Shown here one piece after another: positions 49,384-59,011 of a stretch of DNA of 64,000 nt. Under the pieces are notes generated by a model. The model did not search any database, was not told the origin of the DNA, and saw only the letters and a list, made by a program, of their open reading frames with translations. Position 1 is the first letter of the stretch. Every line of letters begins with the position of its first letter. The DNA is from Rugalucina vietnamica (taxonomy: Eukaryota > Mollusca > Bivalvia > Lucinida > Lucinidae). A program made the position numbers and the translations under genes. The stretch covers positions 36,814,488 through 36,878,487 of the forward strand of contig OZ024882.1 of NCBI GenBank assembly GCA_964017185.1, written 5' to 3'.

Positions 49384-51088
49384 ATGATTCATGAGACCAC
49401 TCAAGAACAAACGACATGCAACATAGACACAAATGAGCCCCCTACTTTTACATCTACTCCGATCATCACGAGACAGGAAGAGCAAACTAATCACGGTCCA
49501 GCCAGCCAAGCCATACGCGCTATCTTCAACCGAATTGAAAAACTTGACTGCGGAATAAAGGCTATAAAGCGAGACATACTGCAACAAATGGAGAGAAGGC
49601 TAGATGATTTGAAGTACTCCGTCGTAGAAATGCTAGAGAAGATAGCCTCAAATAGAACGTATGCGAACGTCACGAAAGACTCAAGCTCCATTCAGTTCAT
49701 TGGGCAAGCATCGCAAGAAAACCTCCTCAACATGTCAGCTTCCAGCAATGTGGACGAAGGATACGGAGATCAGTCATCTTTGAATATTATCAGCTCATCC
49801 TCTGAAACACAGTTGAAGACCGTCTTTCGTCCTGAATCCAGACCCATATCCAGTCCCGTCCCCATCAAATCGTCTGGCCAGCGTAACGAAACTGACAGCG
49901 TAAATAATTTGAACACTCAGCCAGCATTGATATAGACATGCCAGACACAACAAAGAATTGCCCTTAATCCAGCGAACCAAAATAGTCACAACCAACAGAG
50001 AGCCATTTCCACTCCACAGCCGGTACCAGTTCGCGTAACCAACAGAACTCAGCGTTTGGATACTGTAACTGAGACAACCGTCGATCAACGAAATATTTCA
50101 CATGCGCCAGACTCGTTTAACACCCTTGTAGTAGGTGATTCTATTTTCAAAGGGGTCAATCGGAAAGGTTTAAAAAAAGGAGTTCGAATTTGTGTCAAGA
50201 ATGGTGCCATGATCAAAGATGTTTGGGACGAGATAAGCATGTACAACCTCACGTCTTTCAAGAACATTGTCTTATGCGTGGGAGGAAATGACAGCTCGAG
50301 CAGAACCGAAATAATCAACTTTGAGGAGAAATACGACGAACTCTTGGGATTTATCAAGGCGGCGAACAATACATGCAATATTTGTTTGTAAAGTTGTACC
50401 TCGAGGAGACGTTGATGTCACTGGTATAAACTCATCGATAGAACGAGTTGCGAACGACTGGCGTATGTACCAGGTGAAAATCATAGAGTCGACAAATCAG
50501 CTTTTCTTTGGCCCGGACGGTTTGCCGTGCGTACGCTACTTCTCGTGAGATGGCATTCACATGTCACAATCCGGTACAAAAAGGGTAATAGATGCGATCA
50601 ACAGACACGTGTCGATTGTACATGAGTTCCAGTCATGTGTCTTCCATAATGGTGATCAGCGGAGAAACGTTATTGGTGATCAGCGGAGAAGCGGTATTGG
50701 TGATCAGTGGAGAAGCGATATTGGTGATCAGCGGAGAAGCGGTATTGTGGATCAGCGGAGAAACGGTTTTGGGGATCAGCGGAGAAACGGTACGATTTGG
50801 TATCAGCGGAGAAACGGTTTTGGGGATCAGCCGAGAAACGGTTTTGGGGATCAGCCGAGAAACGGTTTTGGGGATCAGCCGAGAAACGGTTTTGGGGATC
50901 AGCAGAGAAACGGCAACAAGAACGGTATGCGTGGACCTGGTCATGGACAGTATCGCGGTGGCCATGTTTCGTCGAGAAGGAACAAGAGGGATGGACATTC
51001 AAATGAACATCGAGCAAATCGAGAACGTGTTTGTTTTGCTTGCTCGATGCCGGGACATATAGTTGCAGAGTGTTGGTTTACACAATAG
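49384..51088 (+). pseudogene. LINE ORF1: SGNH esterase and CCHC zinc-knuckle protein, broken
   Basis: A ~565-codon frame when its breaks are ignored. Residues ~1-185 are polar with a likely coiled-coil stretch (KLDCGIKAIKRDILQQMER). An SGNH-hydrolase domain follows with all blocks visible: GDSIFKGVN near 50134, VGGND near 50279 and DGIH near 50549, supplying Ser, Asn and the Asp-His pair. The next tract repeats GDQRRNG about a dozen times (50650-50920). It ends in a CCHC zinc knuckle, CFACSMPGHIVAEC, at 51031-51072. Breaks: TAG at 49933, a frameshift near 50380, and TGA at 50546 immediately before the DGIH motif (CGA to TGA would explain it). In known LINEs such esterase ORF1 proteins bind nucleic acid and may act on lipid; their role in retrotransposition is not settled. 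The start at 49384 is the first ATG of the frame and may not be the true one. Confidence 0.75.
50650..50920 (+). repeat. Coding minisatellite in LINE ORF1 (GDQRRNG repeats)
   Basis: A ~21-bp unit GGGGATCAGCGGAGAAACGGT with variants, about 12 copies, all in the ORF1 frame and encoding Gly-Asp-Gln-Arg/Pro-Arg-Asn/Ser-Gly. Because the unit is a multiple of three, all other frames also stay open and give shadow open frames on both strands. Confidence 0.85.
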
Positions 51089-51576
51089 CGGTCAGGCACA
51101 ATTGCCCACAAAGACAGTGTCGCAGCATATGCTCATGTAAATCAATTTAATGTTTTAGAAAATTTATGTGGTAAATGTAATTTATCTCAATGTTCATGTC
51201 TGCGACCATGTTTATTGAACGAAACAGACAATTCACATGATTCAAACAAAAATCAGGTTTCAGTGGCTGAGCTCAATAATAGTAACCAATTTCATATTTT
51301 TACAAATGTATGTGGTATTTGTAATGAATATCAGTGCTCTTGTTTAGGAAGCGATATTATAAATGACACTATTAATAAGCAATGTAGATTGCCAAATATT
51401 TCGCAAATGAACAGCATTGGTCTTGAGCCTAGCACTAGAACTGGTGATCAAAGTTTGCATTCAAGGTCATGTGAATTTCAAGTACATATTCTGTACCAAA
51501 TATTGCAACACAATCATCTCATGATTACCATCCAGTTTATCCTATTGATCTTCAGTTAAATAATAAGGGCATAAAT
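51089..51576 (+). pseudogene. Cysteine-motif region linking LINE ORF1 and ORF2
   Basis: After the ORF1 stop (TAG, 51086-51088) the same frame stays open to 51557. It encodes two copies of CGxCxxxxCxCL, CGKCNLSQCSCL and CGICNEYQCSCL, about 50 residues apart. Near 51485 a frameshift passes the sequence into the ORF2 frame (PVYPIDLQLNNKGIN leads into the endonuclease). The region is therefore either the N-terminal part of ORF2 or an ORF1-ORF2 bridge. The paired Cys motifs may bind zinc; the family is not recognised. Confidence 0.5.
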
Positions 51577-53739
51577 ATGGGTCACTTAAATATACAGGGT
51601 ATTTGTGGCGAAAAACTTAGTAAATTTTCGGAATTACAAGTTTTACTTACATCACCAGCAAACGACAATCTACATATTTTTGGATTAAGCGAAACCAAAT
51701 TGAAAGCTCATAAGCCAACCAGTGTTTTCACAATTCAGGGATTTCAGACACCTTTTCGAAAGGATAATTGTAGTAATGGCGGCGGAGGTATAATTGTTTA
51801 TGTCAGAAATAATATAAATGCCAAACGGAGGGAAGATTTAGAGACGCATGATATTCCATGTTTATGTTTAGAAATTTCTCCTACGAACGGAAAATCATTT
51901 TTGGTAGGAAATATGTACAGGCCTCCAAATTCAACAGTAGAATTCAATGATAGGTTTGAGGATTTTATTGATGTGATTAATAATGAAGAAAAAGAATTCA
52001 TTTTACTTGGTGATTTAAATAAAAATTTATTAATTGAAGAAACAGAAAGGAATTGGGGTAATTTTACAACATCTTTAGGTCTATCCCAGCTTATAAGTGA
52101 ACCTACTAGAGTTACCAAAGATTCAACAACACTTATTGATCATATCTATACTAATAATGAAGAAACCATTCAACATGTTAGTGTCAAAAAACTTTTCTTA
52201 AGTGACCATTTTGCAATATTTTGTAATAGAAAATATGGTTCACCTTTAAATAAGAATACACACCAAGTTTTAACATACAGGTCATTCAAACATTTTGATG
52301 AATCAAATTTTCTCAATGATTTAAGTCTTGTTCCTTGGGAAATAATTCAAAATTTTGACACTGTAGATGATATGGTCAATGTTTGGAATTCCTTATTTCT
52401 AGAAACATTAAATAAGCATGCTCCAGAAAAAAGTCACAGAATAAAAAAGAAATACCAGCCTGATTGGTTGACCCCTGAAATATTAGACGCAATGAAAGAA
52501 CGGGATAAATATAAATTAAATGGACATATTGAGGCATATAAAACATTAAGGAATAAAGTATCAAGTTTAATTGAACGTGCAAGAAAAGAAACTTATCAAT
52601 CCAAAATTGAAGAAGGACATTCTGATCCAAAATCAATATGGAAACTTTTTAAGGAGCTTGGAGCCAACAGAAAAAGTAGTAGTGATGAACCCAATTTGAA
52701 CATCAATGTAGGTGATCAGGTAATAACGAACGAGTCTGATTTAACCGGTGTTTTCAATTCATATTTTGTCAATGTCGCTTCAAACCTAAAAGAGCCAATT
52801 ATTCCATCAGATTTTGAAATTTTAAATAACTATGTCAAATCCAAGGTTCCCCCTAGCACTGAATTCCTAATAGCTCCAACAAACGAGATTTTTGTTTTGA
52901 ATTTCATTTCCTCGCTGAATGTAAATAAATCTACTGAATTAGATAAAATAGGTCCAAAAATTCTTAAATTGGCAGCTAGTGTCATAACACCCAGCCTTAC
53001 ATTCATTATAAATAAGAGTATAGTGTCTGGCGAATTTCCTAGTTTATGGAAGGAAGCTAAAGTCAAACCTCTTTTTAAAGCAGGTGCTAAAGATGATGTA
53101 AATAATTATAGACCAATTTCTATTTTACCGACTTTATCAAAGATTATTGAAAAGTGGGTTAATAAACAGTTTCTAGAGTATTTAAATTCGTTTGATTTAC
53201 TACATAAATTTCAAAGTGGTTTTAGACCTAAACACTCTACAGAATCTGCTCTTACCCAAATGGTTGATTCCTGGTTGAAAGCAGTTAATGTTGGAAAGCT
53301 AATTGGCTGCGTTTTAGTTGATTTCAGAAAAGCTTTTGACCTAGTTGATCATAAAGTACTTTTAAAGAAATTGCAATGTTACAAGTGTCATGAATCATGT
53401 CTCAGATGGTTTCACTCATACTTGACAAATAGGAGTCAACGTGTTTGTTTAAACAATCATTTGTCTGAATCTGCATCAGTAACATGTGGTGTTCCCCAGG
53501 GTTCTATTCTAGGCCCATTATTATTTCTGATTTTCATCAATGATTTGCCTTTAGTGCTTAAACAATCAGCTGCCGTTGATCTATATGCAGATGATACCAT
53601 TTTCTATGACTTTCAAAATGACATTGGCCAACTTGAAACTAATCTTCAGTTGACACTTAACTCCCTTCAAGACTGGTGTCGACAAAATGGCATGGTAATT
53701 AATACAGAAAAAAACAAAAGTAATGTTGATAACCAGTAG
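51577..53739 (+). CDS. LINE ORF2: endonuclease and reverse transcriptase
   Basis: 720 codons, uninterrupted. Endonuclease (residues ~1-215): HLNIQG, LSETKL (37-42), MYRPPN (113-118), GDLNKN (145-150), LIDHIYTN (186-193), SDH (209-211). Reverse transcriptase (~480-715): NNYRPISILPTLSK, FQSGFRPKHSTESAL, VDFRKAFDLVDH with the first catalytic Asp at 588, GVPQGSILGPLLF (638-650) and YADD (670-673). All listed catalytic residues are present. The protein performs target-primed reverse transcription of the element RNA. The frame breaks at the A-run 53706-53713 and continues in the next segment. The ATG at 51577 is the first in this frame, but related sequence upstream suggests the native protein started earlier. 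Confidence 0.9.
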   Translation: MGHLNIQGICGEKLSKFSELQVLLTSPANDNLHIFGLSETKLKAHKPTSVFTIQGFQTPFRKDNCSNGGGGIIVYVRNNINAKRREDLETHDIPCLCLEISPTNGKSFLVGNMYRPPNSTVEFNDRFEDFIDVINNEEKEFILLGDLNKNLLIEETERNWGNFTTSLGLSQLISEPTRVTKDSTTLIDHIYTNNEETIQHVSVKKLFLSDHFAIFCNRKYGSPLNKNTHQVLTYRSFKHFDESNFLNDLSLVPWEIIQNFDTVDDMVNVWNSLFLETLNKHAPEKSHRIKKKYQPDWLTPEILDAMKERDKYKLNGHIEAYKTLRNKVSSLIERARKETYQSKIEEGHSDPKSIWKLFKELGANRKSSSDEPNLNINVGDQVITNESDLTGVFNSYFVNVASNLKEPIIPSDFEILNNYVKSKVPPSTEFLIAPTNEIFVLNFISSLNVNKSTELDKIGPKILKLAASVITPSLTFIINKSIVSGEFPSLWKEAKVKPLFKAGAKDDVNNYRPISILPTLSKIIEKWVNKQFLEYLNSFDLLHKFQSGFRPKHSTESALTQMVDSWLKAVNVGKLIGCVLVDFRKAFDLVDHKVLLKKLQCYKCHESCLRWFHSYLTNRSQRVCLNNHLSESASVTCGVPQGSILGPLLFLIFINDLPLVLKQSAAVDLYADDTIFYDFQNDIGQLETNLQLTLNSLQDWCRQNGMVINTEKNKSNVDNQ

Positions 53740-54427
53740 ACAAAAAAGACAAAATTTGCCGACTTCCGTTTTATCGTTGAAATACGATACTATTGATATA
53801 CGAATGTCAACTTGTGATAAAATTCTGGGTGTATGTGTTGACGAAAATCTGTTATGGAATGAACAATTTCATCACATATCAAAAAAGCTTTCATCGTCTT
53901 TGTGGCTTTTAAGCAAAATACGATCTTATTTATCAACAGATCATAGAATTTTATTCTATAACGCGTACATTAAACCGCACATTGAATACTGCAGTGTTGT
54001 ATGGTGTAATAAATCTAACAACAATATCAATAAAATAAATAAATTACAAAGGCGAGCTTGTAAACTTATTTTAGCACAAGAGTATGATGGACTCGAGAAC
54101 TCGTTAAAACGACTTAATATTTTGTCTTTTGATCAGTCTGTTTTCCTTAACAAAGCTAAGATAATGTATAAAGTTTTTAATAATTTAGCACCCATTTATT
54201 TACAAGAACTGTTCCATATGAGAGATGTAACTTTAAATAACACTGCCTCAAATCTGAGATCAGTTGCTCAAAATAACTATATTGTACCTCAAGCCAAATG
54301 CAACTTGTTCAAAGGAAGCCTTTCTTTCTCAGGTGTAATTGTTTGGAATAGTATTCCCTTTAGTATAAAAACGTCGCCGCCTTTGGCTATATTTGTGAAA
54401 AGGTGTATAGATTGGAAAAAAGATTAG
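53723..54427 (+). CDS. LINE ORF2 C-terminal part, after an A-run frameshift
   Basis: 234 codons continuing the RT thumb and C-terminal region. It begins VMLITSRQKRQ in the new frame and goes on with KILGVCVDENLLWNEQF, AYIKPHIEYCSVVW and KLQRRACKLIL, all usual in CR1/L2 ORF2 proteins, ending at TAG 54425. One extra A in GAAAAAAACAAAAG near 53710 accounts for the shift. This may be a real mutation or a sequencing error; if an error, ORF2 is intact over some 950 codons. Confidence 0.85.
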   Translation: MLITSRQKRQNLPTSVLSLKYDTIDIRMSTCDKILGVCVDENLLWNEQFHHISKKLSSSLWLLSKIRSYLSTDHRILFYNAYIKPHIEYCSVVWCNKSNNNINKINKLQRRACKLILAQEYDGLENSLKRLNILSFDQSVFLNKAKIMYKVFNNLAPIYLQELFHMRDVTLNNTASNLRSVAQNNYIVPQAKCNLFKGSLSFSGVIVWNSIPFSIKTSPPLAIFVKRCIDWKKD

Positions 54428-54519
54428 TTAAATACTTTCTTATACAGGTGTTGCCTCCGCCGCCATATGCAAGTTAAAATATTTTGAATATCAATTATTT
54501 AATGAATGAATTTACAAAA

Positions 54520-54520
<1 letters not shown>

Positions 54521-54614
<94 letters not shown>
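54521..54614 (+). repeat. (CT)n(GTCT)n compound microsatellite in the LINE 3' UTR
   Basis: About 30 CT dinucleotides followed by about nine GTCT units, between the ORF2 stop and the conserved 3' end. Confidence 0.9.
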
Positions 54615-54615
<1 letters not shown>

Positions 54616-54714
54616 ATGTTGCTCGTATCATTTTGATTATGTAAATGTTTGATATTAATATTTCACCACATATTTTGCCATGATATTTTGTTTGCTTGTA
54701 GTGTTTGTAACTTT

Positions 54715-54778
54715 GTAAAATGAGGGCCCCAAGGAAGATTGGTACTAACCAATTGGGTCACCCTCTTGAAATAAAGTA

Positions 54779-54813
<35 letters not shown>

Positions 54814-54816
54814 CAG
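54715..54816 (+). other. LINE 3' end: stem-loop, AATAAA and (TTAC)n tail
   Basis: TTGGTACTAACCAA (54739-54752) is a perfect small hairpin, followed by AATAAA at 54770-54775 and about ten TTAC units to 54816. In CR1/L2-type elements the 3' stem-loop and short tandem tail are recognised by the element's own RT. Confidence 0.75.
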
Positions 54817-55513
54817 TGATTTTGCCTTATAGCGTCAAGGCAAAAAAATGTATGAGCATAATGCTTTGGGTTACAGGTCAAGTTTGGCCTTATGTTTGAC
54901 AAAGGTCAGAAGCAGTCGAGCACACTGTCATGCGACAGCTTCTATTTTAAGAAGAGGATCTTAAACGAGTGGTCATGTCATATGACATGACCCCGAGTGT
55001 AAGATGACCTTTAAAACAGGATTTTTCCGCCTTCAAAGCGGACATTTTTTCAATGAAAATTTACATTTTTGTTACGGACGTCGTCAATGACGTAAGGTAT
55101 TCCCGCAGAAGTGTTTATACACAAGTGGTCATAACACTTTTTATTTTATACTTAGCAGTGAAATTAATGTATATCAAAAATGGATAAAAGTGGTATTTTC
55201 ACTGCAGAATTGATATTGATATTTTCACTAGTGATTGATATCAGCCGATATTTTCACTGTAGAGTTTGGATTACTTCTGACGTTTCCATTCACTTGACGT
55301 CATTAAATGTGCCTCACTTCAGAAATTCAAATGTCTATAACTCCGTTCTTTACGAACGAAAACATAAAGTATGGGTTCATTTTCTTAGTTAGAACGTTAA
55401 GAACAATGTGGTACCAAAATTATTTGTGTTTTCAAAATTTTTCGGTTTTTGCACTTTCACCGCCTGCTCTGTGAATAGGAAAATGCCCGTGTATTGTATA
55501 AAATAAAAAGAAA
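54817..55513. other. Resumed host repeat and unassigned sequence
   Basis: 54817-54960 continues the repeat interrupted by the LINE and contains GTCGAGCACACTGTCATGCGAC, an imperfect palindrome I associate with bivalve repeats. 55080-55290 has several TGACGT-like words and TTTTCACT repeats. A 70-codon frame at 55180-55392 has no family signature. Confidence 0.45.
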
Positions 55514-55662
55514 ATTTACTTTTTATCGGTGAATACCAAATATATTTCATCTCGTGACTTGAAAACATCTAAATTTTCACTCGTGCTACGCACTCGTGAA
55601 AATTTTGATGTTTTCAACTCACTCGATGAAATATATTTGGTATTCACCTCAAAAAAGTAAAT
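55514..55662. repeat. ~149-bp imperfect palindrome (hairpin), MITE-like
   Basis: The ~70-bp left half (55514-55586) is closely matched by the reverse complement of the right half (55592-55662), turning over at CGTGCTACGCACTCG near 55589. The ends read ATTTACTTTTTATC and the complement of AAAAAAGTAAAT. It would fold into one long stem. No target duplication is seen. It could be a foldback MITE. Confidence 0.75.
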
Positions 55663-55760
55663 ATCCTCTATTTATTACATGACGTAATCCACTGGAAAAC
55701 AGCGACGTCATATGATAAATAACAATTACTTCATAACAACAATTAAAATATAGACAAGTT

Positions 55761-55866
55761 CCGGGAGTCATTACTGAAGAGACTTCAAAAGTCGAAACCG
55801 CAGACTGGCCCATCCCCTTTCTCATTAATGTGTTCACTGCTTTTAAAGGATCTCAGTTTTAAATTT
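55761..55866 (+). repeat. Dispersed repeat, copy 2 of 3
   Basis: Shares GACTTCAAAAGTCGAAACCG, TGGCCCATCCCCTTTCTC and AGGATCTCAGTTTTAA with 56150-56245, and in inverse orientation with 45611-45697. A - strand open frame at 55649-55837 is a shadow. Confidence 0.7.
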
Positions 55867-55890
55867 TTATTTACTATAACTGCAGCTGGT

Positions 55891-55931
55891 GTTGTGCCGT
55901 GTGGCGGCCCTAAAAAGTCTCCCCGTACATC
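55891..55931 (+). repeat. Dispersed repeat fragment, inverted match to 326-366
   Basis: Contains GTTGTGCCGTGTGGCGGCCC and continues to CGTACATC. The reverse complement of the whole 41 bp is at 326-366. Confidence 0.7.
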
Positions 55932-56149
55932 ACCCATATTGCAGGTTATATTTTCTTCTCGGACCTTTTAGATTAGCGAGGATATTCTGAGAAATCAGAA
56001 ATTTATTTTCGGTTAAGATTCATTTTCTAACAGTTGTTAATCATATTTGGTCCCATTTAGATAATACTAGTCTGTGTATCGACTGTCCTGTTGAAAGTTG
56101 CAAAATTTCAGTAATTCTCTTTGGCTCCATGTTGCCAAATCTAAAGGGT

Positions 56150-56245
56150 CACTGACGAGACTTCAATAGTCGAAACCGCGGTATGGCCCATCCCCTTTCT
56201 CATTAATGTGTTCACTGCTCTTAGAGGATCTCAGTTTTAATTTTT
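56150..56245 (+). repeat. Dispersed repeat, copy 3 of 3
   Basis: The closest relative of 55761-55866, about 380 bp downstream in the same orientation. It ends at TTTTTA immediately before the AGCTCACCTGAGCC hairpin. Confidence 0.7.
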
Positions 56246-58020
56246 AGCTCACCTGAGCCGAAGGCTCACAGGTGAGTTTATAGGTGTAGAAAGGCATCCG
56301 GCGTCCGTCCGTCGTCGTCCGTCCGTCCGTCCGTCGTATTTTCAAAGATCTTCTTCTCTGAAACCGCTTGGCCAACCAAAGCCATATTTTATATGAAGCA
56401 TCTATAGGAAGGGGGAACCAATGTGTATATGAGAAATCCAGGTCATATGACCAAGATGGCCACCATGCCTATATATGGTAAAAACCCTTCATAAATCTTC
56501 TTCTCCAGAACCGGTGGACCGATTTCAACGAAACTTGGCATGAAGCATCGATGATGTATATATAAATCATGACCCTGTGATGACCTTGACCTATTTTACG
56601 GCAAGGTCAACATAGGTCGCCAATGCATTTGAATGGGGAAAACTTTTAAAATGTCATTTTAAGTGAAAATCTTGCAGGAATTGGGCAGTAGGACTGAATA
56701 TTCATGATTCTGAAAAAAATTGCACCCCAGGGGCTCATATGCCCCCACCCCGGGGCAATATACATGTTTATTACCATAATATTTAAACATCATCTCCTCT
56801 GAAACCACTTGGCCAATCAAAGCCAAATTTTATGTGAAGCATCAACAGGAAGGGGTTACCTATGTGTATATAAATAATCAAGGTCACATGACCAAGATGG
56901 CCGCCATGCCCATATATGGTAAAAAAACCCTTAAAAAACCTTCTTCTCCAGAACCGGTGGACCGATTGCAACGAAACTTGGCATGAAGCATCGATGGCTC
57001 AAGCACTTCAATGTTTCTTTAAATCATGACCATGTAATGACCTTGACCTATTTTACGGCAAGGTCAACATAGGTCGCCAATGCATTTGAATGGGGAAAAC
57101 TTTTAAAATGTCATTTTAAGTTAAAATCTTGCAGGAATTAAACAGTAGGACTGAATATTCATGATTCTGAAAAAGATTGCACCCCAGGGGCTCATATGCC
57201 CCCACCCCGGGGCAATATACATGTTTATTACCATTATATTCAAACATCATCTCCGCTGAAACCACTTGGCCAATCAAAGCCAAATTTTATGTGAAGCATC
57301 AACAGGAAGGGGTTACCAATGTGTATATAAATAATAGGTCACGTGACCAAGATGGCCGCCATGCCCATATATGGTAAAAACCCTTCAGAAATCTTCTTCT
57401 TCAGAACTGGCTGACCGATTTCAAAGAAACTTGGCATGGAGCATTGATGGCTCAAGTACTACAATGTATATATAAATCATGACCCTGTGATGACATTGAC
57501 CTTTTTTAAGGCAAGGTCAACATAGGTTGCGAATAAATCTGAATAGGGAAAACTTTTAAAAAGTCACTTGAGGTGAAAATCTTGCAGGAAATGGGTAGTA
57601 GGACTGAATATTGATGATTCTGAAAAAACATTGGACCCAAGGGCTCATATGCCCCCACCCCGGGGCAATAGACATGTATATTACCATAATATTTAAACAT
57701 CTTCTCCTCTGAAACCACTTGGCCAATCAAAGCCTAATTTTATGTGAAGCATCTATAGGAATGGGTTACCAATGTATATACATGTATAAATAATCCAGGT
57801 CACATGTCCAAGATGGCTGCCATGCCCATATATAGTAAAAACCCTTAACAAATCTTCTTCTCTGGAACCTGCGGACCGATTTCAACGAAACTTCGCATGA
57901 AACATCAATGGCTAAAGTACTACAATGTGTATATAAATCATGACCCTATGATGACCTCGACCTATTTTACGACAAGGTCAACATAGGTCGCCTATGTCTT
58001 TGAATGGGGATAACTGTTAG
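56246..58020 (+). repeat. Molluscan-type tandem repeat, ~440-460-bp unit, four copies
   Basis: Starts with a hairpin, AGCTCACCTGAGCCGAAGG then CTCACAGGTGAG, followed by a (CCGT)n patch at 56305-56336. Four copies then begin near 56346, 56788, 57245 and 57702 with CTGAAACCACTTGGCCAA. Shared blocks are AAGATGGCCGCCATGCCC, ACCGATTTCAACGAAACTT, CATGACCCTGTGATGACC and CCCCACCCCGGGGCAATA. The fourth copy ends at about 58020. Open frames inside are shadows. Repeats starting AGCTCACCTGAGCC are common in bivalve genomes. Confidence 0.88.
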
Positions 58021-58752
58021 TGTTATTTGTCGGTTGAAGTAGTAAGGGTGCCAGCCATGAAAAAAATGGTCATAGGTGGTCAGAGAGTAGCAAAGATTCT
58101 ATTCATACCATGTGATAGAGGAACATTTTGGGAGCTTGAAAACCAATGTTTGGTCAATTTTACGTCTTGTAAAAGTGTTGAAATTATGCGATGTTTAACA
58201 CTACCCTAGAGTCATGTGGATTTGTAAATTATGAATCATTATGAATCATTATGAATTAAAAAAAAAGGTAACAACAAACACAAATTCAAATAAAATGGAC
58301 ATTATTAACATTCTTTTCATAGAAAGACAATTGTTTTTAATAAGAATGTTTATTTTTCCTATTACAGGTTTTAATTGGTCGAGGCATGGGAAAACATGCC
58401 TTATAGTAGTATGTGATTTCTGTGATTTGCTTTAAGATCTTTCTGATTCCTAACTGTAACAGGGAATGTTACTTAGGGTTCTCAAGGCCATGATGGATGA
58501 AACATTATGCAAATATTAAGTTTTATTTTGGAAAATACTATTATAAAGTATATTTTGTCATTTTCTTAATGGTCAATTAAGAAAAGTAGGGTAGTGCCAA
58601 AGGTTGGTCAGATTTAATGAAGTAAATTACCAAGTATTAGATTTTTTTAAAATACCCGTTAAGCGATCATTTGTAACATTGAAACTCACATGAAATTTTT
58701 AACATACTAACAAACTCAAAATGTCTCATAAAATCACCATCATCTGTCTCAT

Positions 58753-58757
<5 letters not shown>
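58021..58757. other. Unassigned AT-rich sequence
   Basis: Two short open frames (58027-58209 and 58241-58435) lack recognisable features. TTATGAATCATTATGAATTA near 58230-58257 is a tiny direct repeat. This is the 3' flank of the Academ-like gene. Confidence 0.45.

Positions 58758-58807
<50 letters not shown>
58758..58807 (+). repeat. (CAT)n microsatellite
   Basis: About 16 CAT triplets. On the - strand it lies directly after, and touches, the stop codon of the Academ-like gene, whose last residues are Asp-rich (ADDIDGDDANDY). The array may have grown from coding GAT triplets. Confidence 0.9.
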
Positions 58808-59011
58808 ATAATCATTCGCATCATCTCCGTCAATGTCATCAGCTATAAGACTCATTCTACCACATGTTTCACTGTCTCCTAGGCAAAGACACCCAACAAA
58901 ACACATGAGTTTATTTCGTGCACATGAACAATTTCTCAGGCAGTGTGTTGTTTTACATTTACATGCACTGTTTTTCACATTTGGGGGCTTTGGAGATTTT
59001 GTGATCATCAC
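58805..59011 (-). CDS. Academ-like gene, segment 7: C-terminal cysteine cluster
   Basis: Encodes CPVMITKSPKPPNV (first residues from the adjoining frame) and then CKCKTTHCLRNCSC, an arginine/lysine spacer and CFVGCLCLGDSETC: ten cysteines in about 35 residues, suited to zinc binding. It ends in an Asp-rich tail. It joins segment 6 after restoring one A missing from the run at 59035-59038. Confidence 0.55.

Larger units (their letters stand above)
49384..54816 (+). mobile_element. Near full-length CR1/L2-superclade LINE
   Basis: Non-LTR retrotransposon with ORF1 (SGNH esterase plus CCHC knuckle), ORF2 (endonuclease plus RT), a 3' UTR with a stem-loop at 54739-54752, AATAAA at 54770-54775 and a (TTAC)n tail. 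The esterase-type ORF1 and the hairpin-plus-short-repeat tail are characteristic of the CR1/L2 group. The copy is only mildly damaged: two nonsense codons and one frameshift in ORF1, one possible stop and one frameshift upstream of the endonuclease, and one A-run frameshift in ORF2. The 5' boundary is approximate and target duplications are not resolved because the host sequence is itself repetitive. Confidence 0.85.

Noticed and set aside
50592..51062. Repetitive proteins in the other frames of the minisatellite
   Set aside because: The 21-bp repeat keeps all frames open; only the frame with the esterase and CCHC motifs is supported.
49384..54427. LTR retrotransposon or retrovirus
   Set aside because: No long terminal repeats, protease, integrase or envelope; endonuclease plus RT and a short-repeat tail define a LINE.
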